A stretch of DNA of 64,000 bases from Pseudofrankia saprophytica (GCF_000235425.2 NZ_KI912267.1:831097-895096); one strand, 5' to 3'; shown: positions 1 through 9,025, numbered from the stretch's first letter. The notes: generated from the sequence alone by a model not told the origin. Numbers and translations are program-made.

Positions 1-1637
1 CGGGCCGCCGTCTCGGCCGTGAACCCGCCGGGGAAGACCGACAGCGTGCGCATCGCCGCCCGGGCGGGCGGTTCGAGCAGGTTCCAGCTCCACTCGACCA
101 CCGCCGAGAGGGTGTGGTGGCGCTCGGGCGCGTCCCGGGCCGTCCCGCGCAGCAACGCGAACCGGTCGTCGAGCCGGCGGCTGATCTCGGCGACGGACAT
201 GACGCGGACCCGGGCGGCGGCCAGCTCGACGGCGAGCGGCAGCCCGTCCAGGCGGCGGCACAGCTCCTCGACCGCCGCGGTCGACAGGTCGAGCCCGGGA
301 CGGGCGGCCCGGGCGCGCTGGCCGAACAGCTCGGCCGAGGTCGCCGGGTCCAGCTCGGGCAGCGGGTAGACCGACTCCGAGGACAGGCCCAGCGGCGCCC
401 GGCTCGTGGTGAGCACCCGCAGGTTGGGGCTCGCGGAGACCAGCGCCCGCGCCAGGTCGGCGACTCCGGCGACGACGTGCTCGCAGTTGTCCAGGACGAG
501 CAGCACGGTGCCGGAGCCGAGGGCGCGTGCGATCGCCGCCGCGGTGCCCGCCGGACCGACGGCGGCGGCGGTGGCGGTGGAGCTGCCGGCGGTGGCGGTG
601 GAGCTGCCGGCGGTACCAGCGGTGCCGGAGCGGCCCGGCGACGTCCTGGGGTTCTCCGCGATGCCGAGAACGGAGGCGACCGCGGCGGCGACCTCGTCGT
701 CGCCGCTGATCGCGGCCAGTTCGACGACGTGCACGACCCGCTGCTCGGCGAGGCGGCTCACGGCGTGCGCCAGGCGCGTCTTGCCCAGGCCGCCGGGGCC
801 GACGATCGACGTCACCCGCGAGGTCGCGAGCAGGCGCGTCACCGCCCGCACGTCCGCGTCCCGGCCGAGCAGGGGGTTCGGCTCGTTGCGGACACCGCGC
901 CGGACGGGGGGCGCGGCCTGCCCGAGCAGCTGGTCGTAGGCCGCGCGCAGCGCCGCGCCCGGGTCGACGCCGAGCTCCGCGCGCAGCGCGCGCCGGTGCT
1001 CCTCGTAGCGGGCCAGCGCCGCCGCCGGGCCCAGCACCGCCACCTCGCAGCGCAGCAGCTCCAGCAGCACCTCCTCGTCGCGCGGCCGGCGGCCGTACAG
1101 CTGCGCCAGCGGCCGGGCGGCGTCCGACAGACGGTCGAGCCGGGACAACGCCAGGGCGCGGGCGCGCGTGAGCGACCAGTACTCCGGTGCCCGCAGCGCC
1201 CGCAGCGCCGCCAACGGGTCATCCAGCCCGGCGTCGTCCTCCTCCGGAACCCCGTCCCACAGCGCGAGCCCCGCCTCCGCGTCGGCCAGCGCGGCGGCAT
1301 GGTCGCCGGCGCGGGTATGACGTTCGCAGGCGGCGACGCGCAGCGGCACCACGGCCGCGTCCACCTGGTCGCTGCGTAACGTCAGGCAGTAGCCGGTGGG
1401 AGTGCGGACGACGGCCTCCGCGCCCAGTTGCCGCCGGGCCCGCGAGACCAGGATCTGCAACGCCTTGGCGGGGTTCTCCGGCGGTTCGTCCGGCCAGATC
1501 CCGTCCACGAGCCGGGCGAGGCCGCAGCCCGCCGCCAGGTCGCCGGCCAGCAACGCGAGCAGGCTGCGCAGCCGGCGGCCGCTGACCTCCCGATCACGGT
1601 AGGCAACCCGTGACAGCAGTGTCAGCTCGATGCTCAC
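1..1637 (-). CDS. AfsR/SARP-type transcriptional regulator with BTAD and NB-ARC-like ATPase (3' end beyond window)
   Basis: Translation from the GTG at 1637 gives a winged-helix DNA-binding domain (about residues 5-90), a bacterial transcriptional activation domain (about 98-240) and a P-loop ATPase domain with Walker A GPGGLGKTR near 277-285 and the VLLVLDNCEHV Walker B segment. The reading frame is still open at position 1, so the C-terminal part is outside the window. Family members are cytoplasmic activators of secondary metabolism or stress genes. No Shine-Dalgarno sequence precedes the GTG; a -10-like TAGTCT ends six bases before it, so the message is probably leaderless. Two near-identical 21-bp units at about 570-611 add a Ser-Thr-Ala repeat to the ATPase domain. 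It resembles the AfsR-like protein at the other end of the window. Confidence 0.9.
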   Translation of the reverse strand, partial: MSIELTLLSRVAYRDREVSGRRLRSLLALLAGDLAAGCGLARLVDGIWPDEPPENPAKALQILVSRARRQLGAEAVVRTPTGYCLTLRSDQVDAAVVPLRVAACERHTRAGDHAAALADAEAGLALWDGVPEEDDAGLDDPLAALRALRAPEYWSLTRARALALSRLDRLSDAARPLAQLYGRRPRDEEVLLELLRCEVAVLGPAAALARYEEHRRALRAELGVDPGAALRAAYDQLLGQAAPPVRRGVRNEPNPLLGRDADVRAVTRLLATSRVTSIVGPGGLGKTRLAHAVSRLAEQRVVHVVELAAISGDDEVAAAVASVLGIAENPRTSPGRSGTAGTAGSSTATAGSSTATAAAVGPAGTAAAIARALGSGTVLLVLDNCEHVVAGVADLARALVSASPNLRVLTTSRAPLGLSSESVYPLPELDPATSAELFGQRARAARPGLDLSTAAVEELCRRLDGLPLAVELAAARVRVMSVAEISRRLDDRFALLRGTARDAPERHHTLSAVVEWSWNLLEPPARAAMRTLSVFPGGFTAETAA

Positions 1638-1643
1638 CCAGGC

Positions 1644-1649
1644 AGACTA
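1644..1649 (-). promoter_or_regulatory. -10 element of leaderless promoter for the AfsR-type gene
   Basis: On the minus strand TAGTCT lies exactly six bases before the GTG start, the arrangement expected for actinobacterial leaderless transcripts. No convincing -35 hexamer was found. The rest of 1638-1864 holds no gene. Confidence 0.45.
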
Positions 1650-1864
1650 ACCCGGCCGCGGGAGCCCGACGATCACGATCCGGGCACCGGGAGAGCTGCC
1701 CGCAAAGCCGGCCTGTGACGAACCGAACAGATACGATTCCACCCTTCGGGTGATCGTCAGACGCGGCGGACAGAGCGCATGGGAGCGGGCGGGAGGTCAC
1801 CTCGGACTCGGCGGAGCTGCTGGCCCCGGCCGACGACACGCGATTCCGAGACAGGAGCATGCTG

Positions 1865-2407
1865 ATGTTAGGGCGCTCTCCCCAGCCCCAGCCGCGGGCA
1901 ACCACCGGGGCAACCATCACCAGTCGGGAGAGGGTGCTGGCTCTCGCCCTCGTCACCGGCCTGACCGAGACGGGTGCGGGCGTCGGCGGCCAGCCGGAGA
2001 TCAGAGTCAGCCTGCACGTCAGGGGATCGGACTTCTCGTTCGACACGGCGGCCCGGCTGCTTGCCGGCGAGGGCCGCAGAGCGAGTCTGGACGCCGGGAA
2101 GATCGTGGTGCTCGTCGATCCGGCCACGCACGCCGTTCAGATCGACTGGTCCCGCAGCGCGCTGGTGAACGGGCTCGTCCCCGCACGGTTCACCCTGGCC
2201 GAGGACGAGACGAGCTACGACCTCAGCGGGCAGACCGGGCCGCTGATGGAGATCCTCCAGCTTCTCTGGGCGGGCGGCGTCTCGCTGAACCGGGCGGTGG
2301 ACGCCCACTGCGACCCGACCCTGCGCGAACGGCTCCAGGAGATAGTCCGCCGCACGGCCGCCGGGCAGCCGGGACCAGACCAGGCCGAGCCGACACCCGA
2401 CGCCTGA
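1865..2407 (+). CDS. Hypothetical protein
   Basis: This 180-residue frame has protein-like composition: an amphipathic core around DTAARLLAGEG, a strand-rich segment (KIVVLVDP) and a C-terminal helical part (LRERLQEIVRR). I do not recognise a family. Two ATGs lie close together at 1859 and 1865. The AGGAG at 1853-1857 sits one base from the first and seven from the second, so 1865 is preferred. The gene is divergent from the AfsR-type regulator and is followed within 25 bases by a decayed lysA fragment. No signal peptide or membrane segment is visible. Confidence 0.6.
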   Translation: MLGRSPQPQPRATTGATITSRERVLALALVTGLTETGAGVGGQPEIRVSLHVRGSDFSFDTAARLLAGEGRRASLDAGKIVVLVDPATHAVQIDWSRSALVNGLVPARFTLAEDETSYDLSGQTGPLMEILQLLWAGGVSLNRAVDAHCDPTLRERLQEIVRRTAAGQPGPDQAEPTPDA

Positions 2408-2430
2408 GCGGGGCGCTCCCGCGAGGGTTG

Positions 2431-2914
2431 ATGACGACGTGGACATTCACCGCGGAGGATCTCAAGGCGGCCCTCGACTACTCCGTCGGCCGGGTGGTGG
2501 TCGACTCGCATGACGAGCTGCGGCGGCTGGGCCGTCAAGCACCTCCCCGGCGTGCGCACCTTCGTCGCCGTCGACGGTGGCATGAGCGACAACCCGCGCC
2601 CGGCGCTCTACGGCGCCCGCTACACCATCGCGCTCATCGGCCGGCCGCACGCCGCGCCGGCCCGGCCGGTCACGGTGGTGGGACGCCACTGCGAGGCCGG
2701 CGACATCCTCGCCCGGGACGTGCCGCTGCCGGGCGACGTCCAGGCCGGCGACCTGCTCGCCGTCGCCTGCACCGGCGCCTACCACCACAGCCTCGCCTCG
2801 ACCTACAACCTGGTCGGCCGGCCACCGCTGGTCGCCGTCGCCGACGGCGACGCCCGCCTCCTCGTCCGGCGGGAGACCGACGAGGACCTCCTGGCCAGGG
2901 AAGCCGGCCTCTGA
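2431..2914 (+). pseudogene. lysA: Diaminopimelate decarboxylase remnant (internally deleted, frameshifted)
   Basis: Two pieces of a PLP-dependent diaminopimelate decarboxylase lie in different frames. Positions 2431-2525 encode a segment ending VGRVVVDSHDELRRLG, which matches the middle of the TIM barrel. From about 2525 a second frame reads LPGVRTFVAVDGGMSDNPRP and continues through HCEAGD and TGAYHHSLASTYN to the usual C-terminus. The N-terminal part with the PLP lysine and about 140 residues between the two pieces are missing, so the product cannot be active. A functional lysA must lie elsewhere, because the enzyme makes lysine from meso-diaminopimelate. This looks like a decayed duplicate or an old recombination scar. 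Confidence 0.8.
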
Positions 2915-2932
2915 GGCCCGCCCCCACTCTTC

Positions 2933-2980
2933 ACCTGGCCGCCTGGCCGCCTGGCTGCCTGGCCGCCTGGCCGCCTGGCC
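2933..2980 (+). repeat. 8-bp tandem repeat (GCCTGGCC)
   Basis: Six consecutive 8-bp units close to GCCTGGCC, the first starting with A and the third ending in T. They lie in the non-coding gap between the lysA remnant and the nitroreductase-family gene. Confidence 0.85.
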
Positions 2981-3070
2981 GGGCGGCGTGGCCGATGAGC
3001 GCGGTGAGCGACGGGGTGAAGATGGGCACAGGTCTTGTCAGGACGACACAGGCCCTGTGGAGGTAGTCAG

Positions 3071-3526
3071 ATGAGCTTCGACACGCAGAACGGCACCCGC
3101 GGCGCCCGGCAGCCTGGCAAGTGGGTCAATCTGCCGAACAAACTGATGGCGAAGAGGATCCGCAAGGGCGGCCAGGCGATGAACGCCGACGCCCTGGTCC
3201 TGACCACCGTCGGCCGCAGGACCGGCACCGCGCGCGAGACCCCGGTCGCGTGTTTCCCCGGCGGCGAGTTCAGCTGGTTCATCGTGGCGTCGGCCGCCGG
3301 CGCGGCCCGCAACCCGGCCTGGTACTACAACCTCGCCGCGCACCCAGACGAGGTCCAGGTCGAGACGGCCGGCCGCAAGGTGGCCGTGACCGCCGAGCAG
3401 CTCCACGGCAGGGCGCGCGACTCCGCGTGGCAGCAGATCACCGCCGCCTCCCCCCGCTTCGCCCAGTACCAGCAGAAGACCGACCGCGAGCTCCCGGTCA
3501 TCCGCCTAATCCCCCGCGCGACCTGA
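3071..3526 (+). CDS. Deazaflavin (F420)-dependent nitroreductase family protein
   Basis: The 151-residue product matches the Ddn-like split-barrel family: a basic amphipathic N-terminus, then LVLTTVGRRTGTARETPV, the NPAWYYNLAAHPDEVQVE segment and a C-terminal helix ending VIRLIP. Members bind coenzyme F420H2 and reduce quinones or nitro compounds, often at the membrane face. The start at 3071 is chosen because GGAGG at about 3058-3062 precedes it; an upstream in-frame start at 3035 lacks a ribosome site. It is a single gene with no obvious operon partner. The substrate cannot be deduced. Confidence 0.85.
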   Translation: MSFDTQNGTRGARQPGKWVNLPNKLMAKRIRKGGQAMNADALVLTTVGRRTGTARETPVACFPGGEFSWFIVASAAGAARNPAWYYNLAAHPDEVQVETAGRKVAVTAEQLHGRARDSAWQQITAASPRFAQYQQKTDRELPVIRLIPRAT

Positions 3527-3686
3527 CCGCATCCGCCCTTCACCGGGCGCTCTGAGCCGTCTGTCGGATTGCTTACCTGGGGGGTTCTTTACCGTTCCCT
3601 TCTCGGCTTCCCTGCCTACACTCCAGCCACATTGCCGCGGCTGGGATCGCGCCCGTCCCGGCAGCCAGTCGGAGGGACCGGAGATC

Positions 3687-3890
3687 ATGGCAGGAATGGG
3701 GCAGCCTGGGAGCCGTCGCGCCGAGACGGTGTGCTCTCTCGTCATCTTCGTCGGGTTGCAGACCATCGCGATCCTGTTCGTCGAGGACGGCGACAGCCTG
3801 TGGCAGGACGTCGTGGCCGCCCTCGTCGTCGCCGTGATCGCGCGTTCCGTGACGTGGCTGGCCTTCAGCCGTCGCCGGGCACGCCCGTAA
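3687..3890 (+). CDS. Small membrane protein, unknown function
   Basis: The 67-residue product has two hydrophobic segments (VCSLVIFVGLQTIAILFV and VVAALVVAVIARSVTWLAF) joined by an acidic loop EDGDSLW and flanked by basic residues, a plausible two-helix hairpin. GGAG lies just upstream of the ATG at 3687; the ATG at 3696 is an alternative start. No family was recognised. It stands alone between the nitroreductase-family gene and the sigma factor. Confidence 0.5.
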   Translation: MAGMGQPGSRRAETVCSLVIFVGLQTIAILFVEDGDSLWQDVVAALVVAVIARSVTWLAFSRRRARP

Positions 3891-4115
3891 GCGATCAGGG
3901 CTGACCTCGACCATCTATGTCGGACCGTGGCACCTCACCCAGCCAATAGGCCCACTCATCTGACACACACCGACAGCAGTGCCGCGAAGCGTGTCAGTTC
4001 AGGCTGTCCATGGGCTTGCCGAAATGCCACGATCCCATTTCGGAACCAGGGCTAGGTCGAGGGACACTCCAGACTGCCCGTGGCGCGACCCAGGCAGTCA
4101 CACCAGCCGGCCGCG

Positions 4116-4433
4116 ATGGGCCGTCAGCGGCCACCTCAGCCGTATCCTCTCGATTACTCCCCGTATACCATCGCTCTCGACGGCTCATGGCAGGACGAGG
4201 CGGATGGGTATGTGCCTGCCGCACTGGGCGCCACGCTGGGCGCCGCACTGGCGCTCGCCGGTGCCCTGACGCTGTGGTCGACGTCGCCGAGCGGTGGTCC
4301 GCCTGGCACGCCGTCGACAGCCTCCAGGTCGAGCGGACCCGTCGACGGCTCAGGCTTCTCGCCCTGCGGCGTCGCCGTCGGCAGCGGATTCGTCGGCAGC
4401 AGCAGGTCCAATGGCGACCGCCAGTCGGTCTGA
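4116..4433 (+). CDS. Doubtful small membrane-anchored protein upstream of sigma factor
   Basis: A weak candidate in the 664-base stretch (3891-4554) that has no convincing gene. From the ATG at 4116 it would encode a Pro/Tyr-rich head, one hydrophobic helix (GAALALAGALTLW) and a Ser/Gly-rich tail. No ribosome site or family match was seen, and the opposite strand is also open here, so the frame may be chance or a decayed remnant. The rest of the stretch shows nothing recognisable. Confidence 0.25.
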   Translation: MGRQRPPQPYPLDYSPYTIALDGSWQDEADGYVPAALGATLGAALALAGALTLWSTSPSGGPPGTPSTASRSSGPVDGSGFSPCGVAVGSGFVGSSRSNGDRQSV

Positions 4434-4554
4434 CGGCTGAACTCGGCCAGGGGACAGCCGGCCCCGGGCGCGTGACTGCGCCCGTGCGACATTTGTCGTC
4501 CGTCCACGCAACCATGCGCGACCGCTGTGGCCTCTTGTGGGGCGAGGAGGTCGG

Positions 4555-5112
4555 ATGGATACCGAGGACGACGAATTCCGGGACTACTTCGTCCCGCGCC
4601 TACCTGGGCTTCTGCGCTTCGCCTACCTGTTGACCGGCGACTTCGGCGAGGCCGAGGACCTGACCCAGACCGCGCTCGCGCGCACGTTCCGGGTCTGGAA
4701 ACGCGTGCGGTCGCATGACCGGCCCGACGCCTATGTGCGGCGGGTGATGGTGAACGCGAACGCCCGGCGGTTCCGTCGGCGGCGGCCACCACAGGTCCTC
4801 GTCGCCCAGCCGCCGGACCGCCCGGACCGCTCATCGGAGCTGGGGGCGGTGGAGGACCGCGCCGGCCTCGCCCAGGCGCTGGCCAGCCTGCCGCCGCGGC
4901 AACGCGCCGTGGTGGTCCTGCGCTACTGCGAGGACCTGGCCGACACCGAGGTCGCGAGTCTGTTGCGCTGCTCGGTCGGCACCGTGAAGAGCCAGGCATC
5001 GAGGGGCCTGGCGAAGCTGCGGGCCCACCCGGCCCTGATCGGCATTCGCCAACCATCACCGGGCGCGTTCGCCCCGCGACGGGTCACCACCACCAGGAAG
5101 GAGGCACAGTGA
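4555..5112 (+). CDS. SigE-family RNA polymerase sigma factor (ECF)
   Basis: The 185-residue product contains sigma region 2 (LLRFAYLLTGDFGEAEDLTQ, about residues 16-40) and region 4 (SLPPRQRAVVVLRYCEDLADTEVA with the helix-turn-helix SVGTVKSQASRGLAKLR, about 110-165), with a basic linker RRFRRRRPP. This is the SigE-70 subfamily common in Streptomyces and Frankia. AGGAGG at 4545-4550 selects the ATG at 4555 over a GTG at 4537. The stop overlaps the start of the next gene (GTGA), so the two are translationally coupled. That suggests the downstream membrane protein controls the sigma factor. Confidence 0.9.
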   Translation: MDTEDDEFRDYFVPRLPGLLRFAYLLTGDFGEAEDLTQTALARTFRVWKRVRSHDRPDAYVRRVMVNANARRFRRRRPPQVLVAQPPDRPDRSSELGAVEDRAGLAQALASLPPRQRAVVVLRYCEDLADTEVASLLRCSVGTVKSQASRGLAKLRAHPALIGIRQPSPGAFAPRRVTTTRKEAQ

Positions 5113-6317
5113 ACAGCAGCTCGCGGCCGCGGCCGGAACGACAGGCTCTCGAAGACTGGTCTCGCGAGGAGGTCGCGGCCTGGGTCCGGACGACGGCCAC
5201 CCAGGTCAGCGTCCGGCCACGCACCGCCACCTGGGCGGAGACCCGGGCGCGGATCGTCCGGGAACGGCGACGCCACGCGGTCCGACGCGCCGGGCTGATC
5301 GGCGCGGCGACGGTGGCGGTGATCGCCGTCGTCGCCGCCGTCCTGAGCGTCGGACCGCTGGATCAGCGAAACAAACCGGCCGCGGTGGTGCCCGCGGGCG
5401 GAGGGGGAACGACGCCGACACCGACGCCAGGACAGCAGCCAGCGGTACCCACCGAGGTACCCGGGGCGGCCGGGCAGCCACCGATCAAGATCCGGCTGGT
5501 GGACACTCCCCGAGCCGTGCCGCTGACCGAGGGCGACAAGGCGACCCTCAGCCAACGGTGCGGATTTCCGGGAGACACACCAGGCGACACTCGCCGGGTC
5601 CTCGGCGCGATTCAGGACAAGCAGGGAGCCGCTGCCCTGGTCGTGGCCGAGACCTTCATGACGCTGTGCACGATCCCCACCGGGGCGGACGGCCGCCTCG
5701 CTTTCGACCAGGCCACCGCCGAACTAGGGCAAGGCGCGAAACTCTACGAACAGTATCTACTCCCGCCCGATGGTCCGCTCACGTCGTTCAACTTCCAGGG
5801 CGGGGGCTGGTTGTACGACCGGTACGGTGCTGGGCGGGTGTCCCCGGACGTGGCGTTGCTGCTTGCCGTGTTCCCGACCGGTGAGAGCATCGTCGTCCCG
5901 ATCCTCGACGACGGTGCCTTCCTCGCTCGGTTCAAGGTCGAGGGCGAGAACTTCCCCGCCTGGGACCAGCCCCTCGCGTTCTACGCCTTCGACGCCGCCG
6001 GGACGCTCGTCGACCAGCTGGCTGCGTGGAAGGATCCGACCGACATTCCTGAATATCCCTCCCCGGAACGCTCCAACGAGTTGCGTGAGGCGTGCCTCCA
6101 GGCGGCGAGCCGGGCTCCGAACCGGCCCGCGGATCTGTCGGACAAGGGTTATCCCACGGGTGCGCTGCTCCCCGCGGCTCCCGGCCACGACGGTTTCATT
6201 TTGGCCAACCTTGACAGAATTTCGATCAACTGTACCGGCCCCGTTGACGCGTCGGGATTCCCGATCCCCGAGAGACTGACATACCGCGCCTCCTCGACCG
6301 CCAGGCCGCCGGGATAG
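5109..6317 (+). CDS. Single-pass membrane protein coupled to SigE-family sigma factor (possible regulator)
   Basis: The 402-residue product starts with a GTG that overlaps the sigma-factor stop codon. Residues 1-60 are charged and probably cytoplasmic. One membrane helix follows (about 61-84, GLIGAATVAVIAVVAAVLSV), then a Thr/Pro-rich stretch and a large extracytoplasmic domain with several cysteines. Gene order and topology match co-transcribed membrane partners of SigE-type factors. No zinc-binding anti-sigma motif (HxxxCxxC) is present, so an anti-sigma role is inference only. A strong hairpin follows the stop. Confidence 0.75.
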   Translation: MNSSSRPRPERQALEDWSREEVAAWVRTTATQVSVRPRTATWAETRARIVRERRRHAVRRAGLIGAATVAVIAVVAAVLSVGPLDQRNKPAAVVPAGGGGTTPTPTPGQQPAVPTEVPGAAGQPPIKIRLVDTPRAVPLTEGDKATLSQRCGFPGDTPGDTRRVLGAIQDKQGAAALVVAETFMTLCTIPTGADGRLAFDQATAELGQGAKLYEQYLLPPDGPLTSFNFQGGGWLYDRYGAGRVSPDVALLLAVFPTGESIVVPILDDGAFLARFKVEGENFPAWDQPLAFYAFDAAGTLVDQLAAWKDPTDIPEYPSPERSNELREACLQAASRAPNRPADLSDKGYPTGALLPAAPGHDGFILANLDRISINCTGPVDASGFPIPERLTYRASSTARPPG

Positions 6318-6350
6318 GGGTTCGGCTCCGCCGAGCCGGCCTTCCCGTCC

Positions 6351-6386
6351 CGCCGCCGGCTCGGGCAACTGCCCGAGCCGGCGGCG
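6351..6386 (+). terminator. Hairpin terminator after the sigma factor/membrane protein pair
   Basis: A perfect 16-bp inverted repeat with a 4-base loop AACT (arm CGCCGCCGGCTCGGGC), 33 bases after the stop at 6317. It has no U-tract, as is usual for high-GC actinobacterial terminators. Confidence 0.75.
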
Positions 6387-6502
6387 TGGTCTCCGCCCAC
6401 CTCGCCAGTTCGTCCCCAGCCGGAATGGTCACGGCTCCAACCGGCACGACGCGGTGAACGGGAGCCGTGCCTATGGGAACAGCGGCGGACGGGAGGCCGG
6501 GC

Positions 6503-7407
6503 ATGGGGGGCAGGATCCTGGTCGGGACCGCATCCTGGACGGACCCGACCCTGCTGGCGTCGGGATGGTGCCCGCCGGAGGTCACGACACCGGAGCAGCG
6601 GCTGCGCTACCACGCACGGCGGTTCCCGCTGGTCGAGGTGGACGCGACCTACTACGCGCCGCCGAGCGAGAGCACCGTACGCGCGTGGGCCGAGCGCAGC
6701 CCGCGGGAGTTCACCTTCGACATCAAGGCCTTCTCTCTGCTCACGCAGCATCCGACTCGGCCGGCGGCGCTCTACCCGGACCTGCGCGCCGCGGTTCCGG
6801 ACGGCCGTAAGACCGTCTACGCCCGCGGCCTGCCCCCGGTGGCCGTGGACGAGGTGTGGGACCGTTTCCTCGCGGCGCTCGAGCCGTTGGCGAGCGCTGG
6901 CAAGCTGGGCTCGATCCTGTTCCAGTTCCGCGGTGGTTTCCCGTCGGCGCCGCGAACAAGAAATACATCCTGGAATGCCAGCGACGCTGCGCCCCACTGC
7001 CGATCTGCGTGGAGTTCCGGAACCGGACCTGGATGGAGGAGCGCAACCAACGCGAGACGCTCGACTTCCTGGCCTCCCACGCGCTGCCCTATGTCTGCGT
7101 CGACATGCCGCAGGGCTATCCCAGCTCGATACCGCCGGTCGCGGCCGCCACTGCCGACCTCTCGGTCGTGCGCTTCCACGGCCGGCGCGACACCTGGACC
7201 AGCAAGGACGTTCACGAGCGCTTCGGATATCTGTACGACGACCAGGAGCTGCGTGAGTGGGCGCCCAGGCTGCGCCACCTCGCCGAGGAGGCATCCACCA
7301 CCCACGTCCTGATGAACAACTGCTACGCCGACTACGCACAGGTCAACGCGCGGCAGCTGGTCGACATGCTCAGCGCTGATACCGTCGCCGTGCCCGCCGA
7401 GGTGTAG
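6503..7407 (+). pseudogene. DUF72 family protein, disrupted by a one-base deletion
   Basis: The first frame reads ILVGTASWTDPTLL and continues to ILFQF at about 6928. The rest of the family (NKKYILECQRRC, VCVDMPQGYPSS, VVRFHGRRDTW and the C-terminal VLMNNCYADYAQVNA) is in the neighbouring frame. Restoring one C near 6929 gives the expected FQFPRWFP and a continuous protein of about 301 residues. DUF72 proteins are TIM-barrel-like and of unknown activity. The ATG at 6503 is preferred because GGGAGG at 6491-6496 precedes it; 6467 and 6473 are possible earlier starts. A sequencing error is as likely as a real mutation, because both halves are otherwise well conserved. Confidence 0.8.
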
Positions 7408-7458
7408 AAGTCGGCAACGGGGACCGCCGCCGGATTCCGGTCCGAGTCCGAGTCAGCG

Positions 7459-8460
7459 TCAGCGTGGTGCGGCGTTCGCCCGCTCCGGTGGCCAGACGAC
7501 CACCCGCCGCCCGTCCTGCCACTGCACCGTCAGTACCTGGTGCCCGAGCTGCCTTCCGGACTCGTCGACGCGAAACGGACCGAACAGCGTCGTGCACGTC
7601 AGCCGCCGTGCCTCGGCCCGCAGGGCGACGTCATCGGCCGAACCCGCCGAGCGCAGGCAGCGCAGGGCGACGAGTCCCGCGGCGAACGCCTGCGCGGCCG
7701 GGTACGGCGGTTCCACGCCGGCGCGCGCGCGATAGGCGGCGACGAACGACGCCGCGGTGGGCCCCTCGTCCGGTTCGGGCGCGGCTTCGGGCAGCCACTG
7801 CGCCGGGCCCACGAGGCCCTCCCGCGCGTCGCCCAGCTCGGCGAGCACCTCCCGCACCCCGGCCGCGACGAAACCGAGCACCCACAGCCCCGCGCGGTCC
7901 ACCGTGCGCGCGAGCGCGAGCTCCTCGTCGAAGCGAGCCGCCACCAACAACGCGTCGGCTCGCGGCGGCGCGGCGGGCAGCACCGCCTCGCGGACTTCGA
8001 GGCCGTGCCGTTGCGCCCGTTCCGTCGCGCCGGCGGCGACGCCGCGGGCGAATCCGGTGGGGCCGTGCAGCACGCCGACCGTCCGGACACCGGGGAACCC
8101 ACGGCGGATCATCTCCACCGTGCCGGCGAAGTACGTATCCGCGGCGGCGAGGATGCTCACCACGTTGGTCCGTGGCGGAACCTGGGCGCCCCCGTGGTTC
8201 CAGACCAGGCGGCGGGTGGTCGCGGTGACGTCGGCGGCCGGGCGGCTCCCGTACGGACCGAGGAACAGCTCCGGGCGAAGGTCCTCGGCGCGGCGGGCCG
8301 CCCGACGCACGTCCGGATGGGCGTCCACCACCTCGAGGGACACCCGGTCGGGCGCGACGAACTCCTGTGCCCACAGGGTGAGGGCGGTCGCGCCGGACCG
8401 GCCGTATTCCGCCAGGGGCCCGGACAGCGGCGTCACCAGTACCGCTCGCACCGTCGCCAC
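7459..8460 (-). CDS. Periplasmic-binding-protein-like ligand sensor without signal peptide
   Basis: The 333-residue product has the type I periplasmic binding fold of branched-chain amino acid ABC substrate-binding proteins: VTPLSGPLAEYGRSGA, the early ELFLGPYGS segment, a central TVGVLHGPTGFARG and the typical PYPAAQAFAAGLVALRCL near the C-terminus. It starts directly with MATVRAVLVTPLSG, with no secretion signal or lipobox and no transporter genes nearby, so it is probably cytosolic. It lies 31 bases after the PPOX gene on the same strand and may be co-transcribed. Ligand unknown. Confidence 0.75.
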   Translation of the reverse strand: MATVRAVLVTPLSGPLAEYGRSGATALTLWAQEFVAPDRVSLEVVDAHPDVRRAARRAEDLRPELFLGPYGSRPAADVTATTRRLVWNHGGAQVPPRTNVVSILAAADTYFAGTVEMIRRGFPGVRTVGVLHGPTGFARGVAAGATERAQRHGLEVREAVLPAAPPRADALLVAARFDEELALARTVDRAGLWVLGFVAAGVREVLAELGDAREGLVGPAQWLPEAAPEPDEGPTAASFVAAYRARAGVEPPYPAAQAFAAGLVALRCLRSAGSADDVALRAEARRLTCTTLFGPFRVDESGRQLGHQVLTVQWQDGRRVVVWPPERANAAPR

Positions 8461-8491
8461 CGGTCGAAGCCCTGTCGTCAGTGGTCGGTGG

Positions 8492-8914
8492 TCAGTGCTC
8501 GGCGGTCTGCATCCTTCGTCCGGACACCCAGCCGTGCCAGCTCGTCACCTCGATCCACGCGCTCACCCTCCCCCGGTCCCGGGCGGCGTACCGCTGGCCG
8601 GTGTAGTGCGTGGCGATCCGGTCGATGTCGACCAGGTCCGGATCGTCCTTCAGCTCCACCACCCGGCCCTGCAGGCTGACGTGCGTGTACCAGTCGTCTG
8701 CCTTGAGCACGGTGAGCGACACCCGGGGATCGGATCTCAGGTACTCGAGCCGCTTGCGACCTTCGTCCATGTTGACCAGTACCCGGCCGTTCTCCCACAC
8801 GTACCAGGTGGCCACGGAGACTGGCTGGCCATCCGGCCGGATGGTCGTGATCACACACGGATTCGGTTCTGCCAACAGTTCGCTTACCTTCTCGGGCAAC
8901 GGGGGCTTCGTCAC
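8492..8914 (-). CDS. PPOX-class F420-dependent oxidoreductase
   Basis: The 140-residue split-barrel protein shows the actinobacterial PPOX/F420 pattern: ELLAEPNPCVITTIRPDGQPVSVATWYVWENG, KRLEYLRSDPRVSLTV, and the C-terminal HYTGQRYAARDRGRVSAWIEV. Such proteins bind F420 or flavin and reduce small hydrophobic compounds. The GTG at 8914 is chosen because a purine-rich GGAGGGAGGATC lies about eight bases upstream; an earlier in-frame start at 8950 lacks one. It sits between the SDR gene and the binding-protein gene, all on the minus strand. Confidence 0.85.
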   Translation of the reverse strand: MTKPPLPEKVSELLAEPNPCVITTIRPDGQPVSVATWYVWENGRVLVNMDEGRKRLEYLRSDPRVSLTVLKADDWYTHVSLQGRVVELKDDPDLVDIDRIATHYTGQRYAARDRGRVSAWIEVTSWHGWVSGRRMQTAEH

Positions 8915-9025
8915 GGCCAGATCCTCCCTCCGCGTCACCGACGCGCTCACGTCGCGGTGCGGCTTGGTTCTGCCCAGGGCCCGCCCATCGACACCGGGAC
9001 TGGCGGGCCCGGCCTGGGCTGGCCG

